Assembly: GCF_024699985.1 (NCBI RefSeq)
Contig: NZ_JAJONA010000001.1
Location: 3,478,501-3,542,500 of the forward strand
From: Phenylobacterium sp. J367
GTDB lineage: Bacteria; Pseudomonadota; Alphaproteobacteria; Caulobacterales; Caulobacteraceae
Direction of reading: 5' to 3'
DNA length: 64,000 bases
Shown here: positions 18,668 through 29,600 of the stretch, piece by piece
Position numbering within the stretch: the first letter of the stretch is position 1
Layout of the letters: the number at the start of each line of letters is the position of its first letter
Program-made: the position numbers and the translations under genes
The notes under the pieces: model-generated
What the model saw: the letters and a program-made list of their open reading frames with translations, nothing else
What the model was told of the DNA's origin: nothing
The model's database searches: none

Positions 18668-19658
18668 CTACTGTTGCTGTTGCTGCTGTTGCTGGCGCTG
18701 CTGCTCGTGCAGCAGGGCGCTTGCGCGCTGGCGCCGCCCGCCGCCGCGGCCCGGCACCGGCTGCGAGACCCGCAGGAACTCAGGCTCGGCGGGTGCGGCG
18801 CGCGCCCGGCGGACGCTGACGCCGACGGCGAGCTGGCTCTCGGCCTCGCCCTTGTAGACGCCTCTCGACGGCGGCACGTCGGAATAGTCCCGGCCGACCG
18901 CGCAGGGGGACGTGGCGCTCGCCCGCCGGGATGTTGTTGGTCGGGTCGAAGCCGATCCAGCGGGTGCTCGGCAGGAAGACCTCCACCCAGGCATGGGTCG
19001 CGTCCGGGTCGGAGCGATCGCCCTGCTTGCGGTCGGTGAACAGGTAACCGGACACGTAGCGCGCCGGGATGCCCCAGGACCGACAGATGGCGATCATCAC
19101 GTGGGCGAAGTCCTGGCAGACGCCCTTCTTGTGCTGGAGCACGTCGTCGATCGGGCTGTCTGCGCGGGTGACGCCGGCCTCGTAGTCGAAGGCGCGGTAG
19201 ATTTCCGATGACAGGGTGCGCACGGCGGTGAGCGGGCAGGCGGCGCGCAGGCGGTTCAGGTCATGCTCCTCCACGAACGCGTGCAGCATCTCGGTCTCGC
19301 GGGCGAAACCGTGCGCGTGCAGGAACTCGAAGTTGTCGCCGCGCACGAAGTCCGAGCGCAGCCGATCCCACTCCCCGGTGTCCAGGGTCTCGGGCAGATG
19401 GGCGGGGGCATGGGTCTCGACCGCCGACACTGCGGTGATCGTCAGCCGGTCGTGCGGCTGGGGCACGTCGAAGTGGTAGACGGCGTTGCCGAAGGCGTCC
19501 GCGTAGGAGAACACCTTGGCCGGCGGGTCGAGCTCCAGCTCGAAGCTGACCAGCCGCTGGTTGGCCCCGCGCTGCGGCTGCATCCAGAGCTCCATGACGC
19601 TTTCGCGCACGGGCTCCTCGTACTGGTACTGGGTGACATGGCGGACTTCGAGCAGCAC
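18668..19658 (-). CDS. Transglutaminase-like protein with poly-Gln tail (frameshifted)
   Basis: The N-terminal beta domain begins [17 protein letters not shown]. The transglutaminase-fold core shows the triad Cys (KGVCQDFAH), His (DATHAWVEV) and Asp (GFDPTNNIP). A shift in the five-G run at 18905-18909 brings the expected end [19 protein letters not shown] into frame. The C-terminus is unusual: a Pro/Arg-rich tail ending in [12 protein letters not shown], from a CAA/CAG repeat. It is the third gene of a conserved ATP-grasp / alpha-E / transglutaminase operon thought to make or process a peptide-like product. Confidence 0.88.
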
Positions 19659-19672
19659 GGATCAGGCCTCTC

Positions 19673-20614
19673 TCACGCGGGCAGCCGCTGTTCGAGCGGG
19701 TAGGCGACGAAGGTTTCGTAGACCATCCGGTGGATGGCGGCGCACTCGTCCAGGACGCCGGAGATGAAAGCGCTGGCCCCCTGGGCCTGGATCTCCTCCA
19801 TGTCGGCGTACTGCAGGCGGGCGCGCAGGCGGCCGGCGACCCGCTCCGGGTTGGCATGGCCGGGTTCGACGTTGCGGGCGATGACCGCCAGGTGCTCCTC
19901 GATGCGGTCGGTGCAGAACCTGAGCGAGCGGGGGAAGTCCTCGTCGAGCAGCAGGAACTCGAGGATGAACCGCGGCTGCATGTCCGCGGTGTAGACCCTG
20001 AGGTAGGGTTCAAGCGCGCAGGCCATGCGCAGCACGCTGGTGAGCGCGAAATGGTCGGTGATCGGCTTGCGCTTGCCGTCGCCGAAGCAGACCTCCAGCA
20101 GGGCCCCGATGAGCTGGGCCCGCTCCAGGTAGACGCCCAGCAGCAGGAAGCGCCAGCCTTCGCCGTGGCTCATGGTGGCGTCCGCCGCGCCCTTGAACAG
20201 GTGCAGGTCGGCGATGATGTCGTGCAGGAAGGCCTGTGATCCGTCGCGGAACACGCGGCCCGCGTTCGGGTCGGTCATCCGGAAGTGGACGAGGTTCAGC
20301 CGCTCCCAGGTTTCCGTGGTGATCTGGTCGCGCACCTGGCGGGCGTTTTCGCGGGCGCGGGCCAGCGAGGTGGCGATGGAGCCGTGGTCCTCGCGGTCGA
20401 GGACCAGCGCCTGGGTGGCCTTGAAGGGCGCCAGCGCCTTCTCGGGCTCGGTGTCGCCGACGGCGGCGAGCGCAATGCGGGCGACCTCTGTCGCTGCCTC
20501 GGTCCGGTCGAGCGTGGCCGTGAGCATGACGTCGGAGAGCCGGGCCATGTGCTCGGCCCGCTCCACGTATCGGCCGATCCAGTAGAGGCTGTCGGCGACG
20601 CGCGCGAGCATCAT
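19673..20614 (-). CDS. Alpha-E domain protein (DUF403)
   Basis: 313 aa, all helical. The N-terminus [19 protein letters not shown] is the hallmark of the alpha-E family, with MTDPNAGRVF and RFCTDRIEEHLA further on. The biochemical role is unknown. The gene almost always stands between a circularly permuted ATP-grasp protein and a transglutaminase, as here. Its ATGATG start overlaps the corrected stop of the ATP-grasp gene. Confidence 0.92.
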   Translation of the reverse strand: MMLARVADSLYWIGRYVERAEHMARLSDVMLTATLDRTEAATEVARIALAAVGDTEPEKALAPFKATQALVLDREDHGSIATSLARARENARQVRDQITTETWERLNLVHFRMTDPNAGRVFRDGSQAFLHDIIADLHLFKGAADATMSHGEGWRFLLLGVYLERAQLIGALLEVCFGDGKRKPITDHFALTSVLRMACALEPYLRVYTADMQPRFILEFLLLDEDFPRSLRFCTDRIEEHLAVIARNVEPGHANPERVAGRLRARLQYADMEEIQAQGASAFISGVLDECAAIHRMVYETFVAYPLEQRLPA

Positions 20615-22100
20615 GCGGAAGCCTCCGGGCTTGAAACGTCGAGGGTCATGTCGGGCTCTTCACGGCCTTCGGCGATGACCCAGGTGTCCTTCGAGCCGCC
20701 CCCCTTGGCTGGAGTTGACGACCAGGGAGCCCCGCCGGAGCGCCACGCGCGTCAGGGCGCCGGGGGTCACCGCGATCTTCTCCCCGGACAGGATGAATGG
20801 CCGCAGGTCGACGTGCCGGGGCTCGATGGCGGAATCGATCAGGCAGGGTGCGGTCGAAAGCTGGATGGTTGGCTGGGCGATGTAGTTGGCCGGGTCGGCC
20901 TTCAGGGCGTCGGCGAATTCCGCGCGCTCGGCGCGGGTCGAATGCGGCCCAATGAGCATGCCGTAGCCGCCCGACGCGCCCACCGCCTTGACCACCAGCT
21001 TGTCGAGATTGGCCAGCACGTGGCTGAGCTGCGCCGGCTCACGGCAGAGGAAGGTCTCGATGTTCGGCAGGATTGGGTCCTCGCCCAGGTAGTAGCGGAT
21101 GATCTCCGGGACGTAGGCGTAGACCGCCTTATCGTCGGCGACGCCGGTTCCGGGGGCGTTGCAGATCACCACATTCCCGGCCCGGTAGGCGTTGAAGAGC
21201 CCGGCCGAGCCCAGGCCGGAATCCCGCCGGAAGGTGAGGGGGTCGATGAAATCGTCGTCCACACGGCGGTAGATCACGTCGATCCGGCGCAGCCCGGTGG
21301 TGGTGCGCATGTAGACCATGTTGTCGTGCACCACGAGATCGCGGCCCTCGACCAGGGGCGCGCCCATCAGGCGGGCCAGGTAGGCATGCTCGAAGTAGGC
21401 GGAGTTGTAGACCCCGGGCGTCAGCACCACGACCTGCGGGTTCGGCCGCCAGTCCGCCGCCATCCCCTTCAGCGTCGAGAGCAGGAGGTCCGGGTAGCGG
21501 TCGATCGACCGTACGCCCGCGCCGCGGAACACGCCCGGGAACACGCGCTTGGCCGCCTCGCGGTTGGCCAGCATGTAGGAGACGCCGGACGGGACGCGCA
21601 GATTGTCCTCCAGCACGGCGAAGGTGCCGTCCGGCTGACGGATCAGGTCCGAGCCGCAGACGTTGGCGTAGGCCCCGTGCGGCACATAGAGGTTCTGCAT
21701 CTCGCGCCGGTACGAGGGCGCGCAAAGCACGAGGTCGCGCGGCACCACCCCCGTCCATCAGGATCTGCTGCTCGGAGTAGATGTCCGACAGGAACATGTT
21801 CAGCGCCTTCAGGCGCTGGGTGAGCCCCGCCTCGATGACCGCCCATTCCTGGGCGGCGATGATCCGTGGGAGCAGGTCGGTGGGGATGATCCGCTCGGTG
21901 GAGCTCTCGGCGCCATAGACCGTGAAGGTGATGCCCTGGAGCAGGAAGAAGCGCTCGAGGGTTCGCTGACGCTCGGCAAGGTCCTGGGCGCTCAGGGTGT
22001 CCAGGCGAGCGGCCAGTTCGGCGTAGTGCGGGCGCACCTTGCCGTCGGGGCCGCGCATTTCGTCATAGGGTTCGAGCGTCGGGACCCGCGCCTCGACCAT
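20611..22100 (-). CDS. Circularly permuted ATP-grasp family protein (frameshifted twice)
   Basis: About 495 aa. The start giving [17 protein letters not shown] has an AAGGGA ribosome site; a start 10 codons upstream is possible. Blocks of the DUF404/DUF407 family are visible: [64 protein letters not shown] and [17 protein letters not shown] (nucleotide loop). One extra base in each of the runs 21748-21752 and 20699-20704 breaks it. Correction gives the C-terminus [16 protein letters not shown] and a stop overlapping the alpha-E start. Such proteins are predicted to ligate amino acids or peptides using ATP; no product is proven. Confidence 0.9.
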
Positions 22101-22240
22101 CTGCTCGTCCCTTGCCACGCCCCGTCGCACCTTTCTGCCGATACCCCGTCCAAGGACCCTAACGCCTGGAACGGCCTTGCGGAGCCCTTGCGCGCATTTC
22201 GGCGAGGCCCTGCCCGTTTTTCAGGCAAGGCCTCTAGGTC

Positions 22241-24445
22241 TCAAAGCAGCCAGTCCGCCGCGGTCACATTGCCCGGGGCGACGCCGCCGAGCGTGGTGAT
22301 GTGGAACGGCCACTCGCCGCCCGGTCCGTCGATGTCCAGCATCACCTTCGCGCCGCCCGCGCCGTCGTCCACGAAGGCCAGGTCCCGCGCAAGGTTCCCG
22401 CCCGTGTAGACGCCGCGCAGGCCCGTGAGGTCAAGCTTATCCTCGCCCGGACGGAAATCAGTCACGAGTCCGGCGGTCCAGGGCAGGGCGTCGAAGTCGA
22501 ACCGGTCTGCGCCGGCGCCGCCCGTCAGCCGGTCGGGTCCCTGGCCTGCGGTCAGGGTGTCGGCGTCCGCGCCGCCTACCAGGACGTCCCCATAGGTCTT
22601 CGAGACGAGATGCTGGCCCGTGGTGGCCGGCGGCGGCGTGGTCGGCGGTGTCGTCCCACCGCCCTGTCCGTAGACGCTGGCGGCGGTGAGGCCGGCAGGG
22701 GCGATGCCGTTCAGGGTGACGATGTGGAACGGCCACTCGCCGCCCGGCCCATCGGTGTCGAGCATCACCTTCGTCCCGCCCGCGCCGTCGCCCTCGAACG
22801 TCACCGCGCCGTTGTTCGGCAGGGCCGAGAGGTCAAGCCGGTCCACGCCGACCTGGAAGTCCTTGATGTGCCCGGCGCTCCACGGGGTTTGCCTGAAGAC
22901 GAAGCTGTCGGCGCCGGCGCCGCCGGTCAGTTGGTCGGCGCCCTGGCTGGCGTTGAGCGTGTCCGCGCCGGTTCCACCCACGAGCGTGTCGCCGGCCCGC
23001 GTGGCGGTCAGCACCCGGCCTGCATCGCCGGCCGGCGGCGGGCTGGGCGGCGGGCCGCCTGTCCCGGGGGTGTAGTTCGGATCGGGGAGATTCCAGGCCT
23101 TGACGTAGTCGACCTTCATCGCCGCCGGCCACGGCGTGGTGGCGTCCGGCGCTCCGGCCCAGTGCCCGCCGACCGCAAGGTTGACGATCATGTGCATCGG
23201 CTCATGCATGTCGACAGGGGTGGCCGTGCGCCAGACCTCGGTCCCGTCGATGTAGAAGATGATGTCCTGCGGGCTCCACAGGGCGCCGTAGGTGTGGAAG
23301 CCGTTGTCGTCCGGCGTGAAATTCTGAAGCCCCGCCGCCGGGACGCTGTTGGAGTGGATGGCGTTGTAGGGGACCTTGGTGTCAGACCCGAGCCCCTCGA
23401 GAATGTCGATCTCGTCGTTGTTTTCGCCCAGGAGCCAGAAGGCCGGCCACAGGCCCTGGCCATGCGGCAGTTCGGCCCGGATCTCGAAGTAGCCGTAGGT
23501 CTGCTGATAGTGCGAATCCAGCATGCCCGAGGCGTACTGATAGCCCCACATCTTGCCGGACGTTTCGGCCGAGACGGGCTGGGCGGTGATGGTCAGGACG
23601 CCGTCCTTGACCGCGTAGGGATTGAGTCCGAGCGACCAGTCCGCCGTGCCCTTGAAGTCCGGCGACACATAGATCTGCTGCTCGCCGTTGCGCGGCAGGG
23701 TGAAGCTGTTCAGGCCGTCGCCGGCGTACCCGAAGTTGGTCTTCCAGACGCTTCCGATCTGCAGGCTGTCGAAGTTGTCGACAAAGGTGGGCGCGCCGAG
23801 GGCGCCGTATTCCAGCGGCAACTGGAAGTCACGGGCCGCGAACTGCCCGACGGTCGCATTGCGGAACACGATCTGCGTGGCGCCGTCGGTGAGCACGACG
23901 TCCGCGCCCTGCTGCGTCATGGCCGCCTTCACCTCGTCGAAGGTGTTGAGGCTGCCGCCGATCAGCCGGATCTTGTCGCTCCAGGACTGGAAGTCCTCGA
24001 TGACCTCGTTGCCCTCGCCCTGGCGGACGATGAAGGTGTCGGCCCCCGGACCGCCGATGAGGACGTCCTGGCCCTTGCCGCCGTACAGGAACTGATCCCC
24101 GTCCAGGCCCTGGATGATGTTGTCGCCATCGTTGCCGGCCGCGTAGCTGCCGTGGCCGAAGACGATGAGGTTTTCGACGTTCGCGCTGAGGACGTAGGAG
24201 GACCAGATCTTGACGGTGTCGACACCGCCGCCGGCCTCCTCGACAACGACATCGCGGGTGTCGCGCACCCAGTAGAAGTCGTCCCCTGCGCCGCCGACGA
24301 AGGTGTCCCGGCCGCCGCCGCCCTCGAACTGATCTGCGCCAGAGGACCCGTAGAGAGTCTCACCGAACCACGACCCGTTCACGTACTTCACGCCAGCCTG
24401 GTTGGTGTCGGGCAGCCATGCGCCCGCGAAATTCCGATACGCCAT
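22241..24445 (-). CDS. Secreted GH16 glycanase with RTX repeats and duplicated C-terminal modules
   Basis: 734 aa. Residues 1-200 hold RTX-type calcium repeats (GGGGRDTFVGGAGDD, GGKGQDVLIGGPGAD). Residues about 215-470 are a GH16 beta-jelly-roll with the catalytic motif DEIDILEG near residue 343, both Glu and the Asp present. A Pro/Gly linker is followed by two near-copies of a module of about 105 residues (ADTLNASQGADQLTGGAGAD; ADTLTAGQGPDRLTGGAGAD), each ending GPGGEWPFHI. No Sec signal is present, so type I secretion via the C-terminus is expected. Rhizobial ExsH, an exopolysaccharide glycanase, has similar parts. It probably cleaves beta-1,3/1,4-glucan or its own exopolysaccharide. Confidence 0.9.
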   Translation of the reverse strand: MAYRNFAGAWLPDTNQAGVKYVNGSWFGETLYGSSGADQFEGGGGRDTFVGGAGDDFYWVRDTRDVVVEEAGGGVDTVKIWSSYVLSANVENLIVFGHGSYAAGNDGDNIIQGLDGDQFLYGGKGQDVLIGGPGADTFIVRQGEGNEVIEDFQSWSDKIRLIGGSLNTFDEVKAAMTQQGADVVLTDGATQIVFRNATVGQFAARDFQLPLEYGALGAPTFVDNFDSLQIGSVWKTNFGYAGDGLNSFTLPRNGEQQIYVSPDFKGTADWSLGLNPYAVKDGVLTITAQPVSAETSGKMWGYQYASGMLDSHYQQTYGYFEIRAELPHGQGLWPAFWLLGENNDEIDILEGLGSDTKVPYNAIHSNSVPAAGLQNFTPDDNGFHTYGALWSPQDIIFYIDGTEVWRTATPVDMHEPMHMIVNLAVGGHWAGAPDATTPWPAAMKVDYVKAWNLPDPNYTPGTGGPPPSPPPAGDAGRVLTATRAGDTLVGGTGADTLNASQGADQLTGGAGADSFVFRQTPWSAGHIKDFQVGVDRLDLSALPNNGAVTFEGDGAGGTKVMLDTDGPGGEWPFHIVTLNGIAPAGLTAASVYGQGGGTTPPTTPPPATTGQHLVSKTYGDVLVGGADADTLTAGQGPDRLTGGAGADRFDFDALPWTAGLVTDFRPGEDKLDLTGLRGVYTGGNLARDLAFVDDGAGGAKVMLDIDGPGGEWPFHITTLGGVAPGNVTAADWLL

Positions 24446-24852
24446 GCGGAAACCCTTGCTGGTTCTGGTGAGTTGTTCGGAAGTCCCCGCCGGCCATACA
24501 GCCGTGCGGCGCTCCCCCCTGCGATGTTCCCGAGATACGGGTCACGTTTCCGTGCCGCAACGCGAGTTTGTTGCGACGCTTGTTCTTTTCGTCACAAGCT
24601 ATTGTGAGGGGATAATCGAGCCGGATTAGCCAGGTCGCCCAATTTCGGACGAATTGACTGACTCACATCAGTAACAGGTCAAGCTTGTTTACTTATTGAA
24701 TTTCATAGCTGCTTAGCCAGCCGACCGCGCCGCCGCAGAACGCCGCAGCTCGCGTCGCCTGCGAGGCCCGCGGGCGGTCGCCCCCCACCGTGACAGGCCG
24801 TGGCCGCGCCGCTACACACCGGACCCGGGGGGCGCTCGGAGAGAAGAACGCT
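24446..24852. promoter_or_regulatory. Divergent intergenic region between the GH16 gene and tamA
   Basis: This stretch is AT-richer than its surroundings around 24560-24715. It holds two inverted repeats: CGCAAC/GTTGCG (24556-24575, 8-base loop) and CACAA-gcta-TTGTG (24593-24606). Either could be an operator for the divergent genes. The GH16 start has AAGGG upstream and tamA has GGAGAG. No gene is visible. Confidence 0.4.
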
Positions 24853-26650
24853 TTGAGTCGGCTGGTTTTCGCCCTGTCGGCCTCCGCGGCCCTGTGCGCC
24901 GTCCTGGCTGGGCCGGCGCTGGCGGCGGAGCCTCGGGCCACCATTGAAGGCGAGCTTGATCCCGAGCTGCGGACGGCGATCCTGCGCGCGCTGGGCGATG
25001 CCGACCGCCCGACCGGAAACCGGTTCGAAGCTCGTCGCCGCGCCAGGGCCGCCGCCGAGGACGCCATCGCCGTCCTGCGGTCGGAGGGCTACTACGCCTA
25101 TTCCGTGGAAGCCGACGTCGGCGAGGCCGAACCCCCGACCGCCATCGTTCGGATCACGCCGGGTCCGCGATTCGGCATCGCCGCGCCGCAGATCAGCTGG
25201 GTGGGCGAGCCTCCCGAGCCCACGGCGGGCCAGGCGGCGGCCGACGCCCTGGCGCTGAAGGCCGGCCAGCCCGGCCGCGCGGCGGACGTGATCGGCGCGG
25301 AGGGCCGCGCGGTGGCGGCGATCCAGAAGCGCGGTTACGCCGACGTGCGCGCCGAGCCCCGCGAGGTGGTGGTCGACCACGCAGACCAGACCGTCCGGCC
25401 TACCTATCGCATCGCCGCGGGCGGCATCGTCCGCCTCGACGGCGTGGACCTCACCACCAACGGCCGCACCGACCGGGACTGGGTCACCCGGCTGGCCCCG
25501 TGGAAGCCCGGTCAGGCCTACGATCCCGAGGCGGTGGCCGAGTTCGAGCGGCGCTTGCTCGACGCCGGGGTCTTCGACAGCGTCACGGTGGCGCTTGCGC
25601 CGGTGGCGCAGGCCACGCCGGAAGGCTGGCGGCCCGTGGTGGTCAGCCTCGCCGAGCGGGACCGTCGCACCATCGAGCTGAGCGCCAGCGTCGCCACCGA
25701 GGAGGGCTTCGGGCGCCGAGGCCCGCTGGACCCGCTACAACTGGCTCGGCCGGGCCGACACCCTGACGGCGCTCGGGCGCCTGTCGGAACTGGACAGCCG
25801 GATCGCGCCGACCCTCACCCTACCGCATTGGCGCCGGCCCCAGCAGACGCTGACCCTCGGCGCAGCGGGCTACAGGGTGCGCACGGACGCCTACGACGAG
25901 AACGGCATCGGTATCCGCACAGACGTCACCCGCCGGTACGGCCGCACCACCTCGCTCGTCCAGGGATCCTATGTGACGGTGGGCGCGACGCTCGACCTCA
26001 CCCAGACCCAGGAGCTGGACCCCGACGATCTCAATCCGCTGGGCCGCGACCTGCTGATCGGCGGCCTGCTGGGCGCCTTCGCTCTCGACCGCACCAACGA
26101 TCCGCTCAACCCGCGCAGCGGCTGGCGCAGCGACGTGCGGGCCGAACCCACGCTGATCGTCGGCGAGACCAACCTGCCGTACCTGAAGCTCCAGGGGCAG
26201 GGCAGCATCTACTTCCCGTTCGAGAGCGGCCGGACCGTGGCCGCGGGCCGTCTGCGGCTGGGCAGCATCCTGAACGGCCAGATTCCGCAGCTTCCGGCGT
26301 CGCGGCGGTTCTACGCCGGCGGCGGGGGCTCGGTGCGCGGTTTCGGGTATCAGGACGTGGGTCCGAAGCTGGACGATGGCACGCCGCAGGGCGGCGCCTC
26401 GCTGATCGAAACCTCGGTGGAACTGCGCCGGCAGCTCACCAAGACCTGGGAGGTGGCGGCCTTCGTGGACGCCGGGGCTGTCGGTTCCGACCCGGCCATC
26501 GACTTCCAGGACGTCTCCATCGGCGCCGGGATCGGCGTCCGCTACCATCTGAGCTTCGGGCCGGTGCGCGTCGATGTGGCTGCGCCGGTGACCAAGCGCC
26601 AGGGCGGGGCGCCGTTCTACATCTACGTCAGCATCGGGCAGAGCTTTTGA
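24853..26650 (+). CDS. tamA: TamA, outer-membrane Omp85/BamA-family translocation and assembly factor (frameshifted)
   Basis: The TTG start gives MSRLVFALSASAALCAVLAG, a signal peptide ending AALAAEP. Residues about 25-270 are POTRA domains (AIAVLRSEGYYAYSVEADV, KRGYADVRAEPREVVVDH). The rest is a 16-stranded barrel: SGWRSDVRAEPTLIVG, FYAGGGGSVRGFGYQDVGP (the VRGF motif that closes the Omp85 barrel lumen) and GVRYHLSFGPVRVDVA, ending in Phe. One extra G at 25711-25713 shifts the frame (EEGFG to AEARWTRYNW). It works with TamB to insert outer-membrane proteins or move lipids. The stop overlaps the tamB start. Confidence 0.92.
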
Positions 26651-29600
26651 GCGAGGCCGCCGACACGTCCGCGCCGGCCGAGGTGCTGAAGCGCAAGGTC
26701 CTCCCCAAGGCCCTGGTGGTGCTCGCCATCGCTCTGGTCGTGACTGTCGGGGCGATCTTCGCCGGCGCGCGGTATGGCGTCCTGCTCCCCGAGGCCCGGC
26801 TGCTCATCGAGGCGCGCACGGACGGCCTCAAGGTCGGCCGCTTCGGCCGGCTCAGGGTCGAGGGCCTTTCCGGCGACATCTGGAGCGACTTCCGGATCCG
26901 CAAGCTCACTATCCGCGACGAGAAGGGCGTGTGGCTGGAAGCCGATAATGTCCACATGTCATGGCGTTACCTCGAACTCCTGAGGCGGAGATCTCTATGC
27001 CGAGAGCATCGAGGCCCAGTCGATCCGGGTGCTCCGCCGCCCGACGCTGACGCCCAAGGGCAAGGATCGCGGCCTGCCCGTGTCGTTCCGCATCGACAGG
27101 GCGACGGCGCGACTGGAGATGTTGCCAGAGTTCAGCCTGCGCCGCGGCGTCTACGACCTCGACGTGGCGCTCGACGTCCAGCGGCGCGGGGGGCGGCGGG
27201 CGACGGTGAAGGCGCTGAGCGTTCTCCACCCCGGCGATCACCTCAACGTCGACCTCGACATTGGCGGCGACGGCCCGATGAAGGTCCGGGCTGACGCCCT
27301 GGAAGCGCGCGGCGGCGCGCTGGCCGGCGCGATCGGCCTGCCAGCGGACCAGCCGTTCGCCGTGGACATCGACGCGGACGGGAAGGAGTCCCAGGGGACG
27401 TTCAGCGCCTATGCGACCTCGGGCGCGGCCCGGCCGCTGGACGCCAGCGGGTCGTGGACGCCGCAGGGCGGTCAGGCGCGCGGGCGGCTGTCGCTCGCGG
27501 CCTCGACGCTCACCCGGGGCTGGATGGATCGCCTCGGGCCCGAGGTCACATTCCTGGTCACCGGCCGCAGGGCGGGCGAGAACCTGTTCGACCTCGACGC
27601 CCGGCTGAACGCCGAGAACCTCGGCCTCGAGGCCCGCGGGCAGGGCGACCCGGGCAAGCGCCAGCTCGGGCCGCGGGGCGTCACCCTGGTGGCGGTCTCC
27701 CCGAACCTCTCACGGATCACCGGCGGCCCCCCATGGGCCGGACGCAGGTGAACGGCGTGCTCACCGGGGGCGGGGTGGGCTACCGATTCGCCGGAACCGG
27801 CGCCGTCGAGCGGCTGTCGCTCGCAGGCTACAGCCTGTCGCGCGTGATGGGCCCGATCCAGCTGGAAACGCGCGGCGGCGCGGTCAATGTCGCCGCCACG
27901 CTCTCCGGCGCCGGCGGCGCTGGACAGGGCTGGATCGCCGCCCTCCTCGGCGGCAATCCCCGGGCGCGGTTCGTGGGGTCCCGGTTGGCGGACGGCCGCC
28001 TGGCCTTCCGCGAGCTGGAGGTCGACGGCCGCGGGCTCGACGTGGACGCCAGCGGCGGACGCAGCCTGCTGGGCGGCCTGAACTTCAAGGGACGAGCTCT
28101 GCTGTCCAACCTCGCCGCCGCCCGGCCGGGCGCGTCGGGCCAGGTCACCGCCACCTGGTCCGCCAACCAGGGTGGGGCGGGCAAGCCCTGGGTGTTCGAT
28201 GTGGATGCGCGGGGCGAGAAGTTCGCCCTGGGCTTCGCCGAGCTCGACAGGCTGCTGGGGGCCGCGCCGCGGCTTTCGGGCCAGGCGAGCTGGCAGGATC
28301 GGCGCATCACGGTCGCGAAGGCCGCGCTCGACGGCGCAGCCTTCGACGCCAACACCGCGGGCGCGCTGGCGCCGGACGGCGGGCTCGCCTTCAAGGTGGA
28401 CTGGAGCGCCACCGGACCATTCCGCGCCGGACCGGTGGAGATCACCGGCCGGGCCCGCGGCGACGGCACCATCGCCGGGTCCCTGCGCGAACCGCGCGCC
28501 GACCTCACAGCCCGGATCGACGAGATCGATGTCCCGCGCCTGCCGCTGCACGACGCCCAGGTGACGCTGAGCTTCCTTAGACGGGCGGACGGATCGACCG
28601 GCGCTGTGGCGGTCGCGGCCCAGAGCGCCTACGGCCCGGCGCGCGCCCGATCGGACTTCCGCTTTCCGGCGGGAGGCGTCGACCTCACCAACCTCTCGGT
28701 CGATGCGGGCGGGGTGAAGGCGGACGGGTCGCTGTCTCTGCGCCGCAGCACGCCCTCGGCCGCCAACCTGACGCTTGCCGTCGGCCCCGGAGCGTTCCTT
28801 CAGGCGGGCGAGGTCAAGGGCGCGGTGCGGATCGTCGACGGGGCGGGGGGCGCCAGGGCCGACGTGGACCTCGGCGGCCAGAACCTGATGCTGGCGGGGG
28901 TCGGGGGGACGAGCATCAAGGCGCTCCGTTTCCAGGCGGACGGGCCGCTGGCGCGGCTGCCCTACGCCGCCCGTGCCGAGGGCGTCACCCGAGCGGAGCG
29001 CTGGAACCTCAACGGCAGCGGCGAGCTGTCCGATGCCGGGCCAGGCTATGCGCTCACCTTCGATGGCTCAGGGCGGCTGGGCGAGCGCGACCTGCGAACG
29101 GTGGAGACCGCCGTCCTGCGCATGAACGGGCCGGAGCGGAGCGCCCGCCTGCGTCTCGCCGCCAGCAACGGCGGCCGGATCGACCTCGATGGCCGCCTCG
29201 ACGCCCAGTCCGCCGATGTCGACGCGCGCGTCGCGGGCCTCGGTCTTGGCCTCTTCGACCAGGATCTCGCGGGCCAGGTGGAAGGCACGCTCAGCCTTCA
29301 GGGCCGCGGCGAAGCCCTGACCGGCCAGTTCGACGCCCGCCTGACCGACGCGCGCGGCCGGGGGCTGCCGGTCAATGCCGGCATCGACGGCACGGTGCGG
29401 GGCCGGCTGAGCGACGCCTCCATGACCGTGGAGGCCTCGGCGACCAACGAGCAGGGCCTGAAGGCGACCTCCTATCTTGTCCTGCCGGTGGAGGCGTCGG
29501 CTGCGCCGTTCCGCCTGGCGGTCGCCCGGCAACGGCCGATGCAGGGCCGGTTCGCCGCCGACGGGGAGATCGGACCGCTGTGGGACCTGCTGGTCGGCGG

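Noticed and set aside
22301-24607. Open frame of 768 codons opposite the GH16 gene
   Set aside because: Antisense shadow of the RTX/GH16 gene; repeats of Val/Ala/Arg reflect codon bias and the frame has no start signal or conserved motif.
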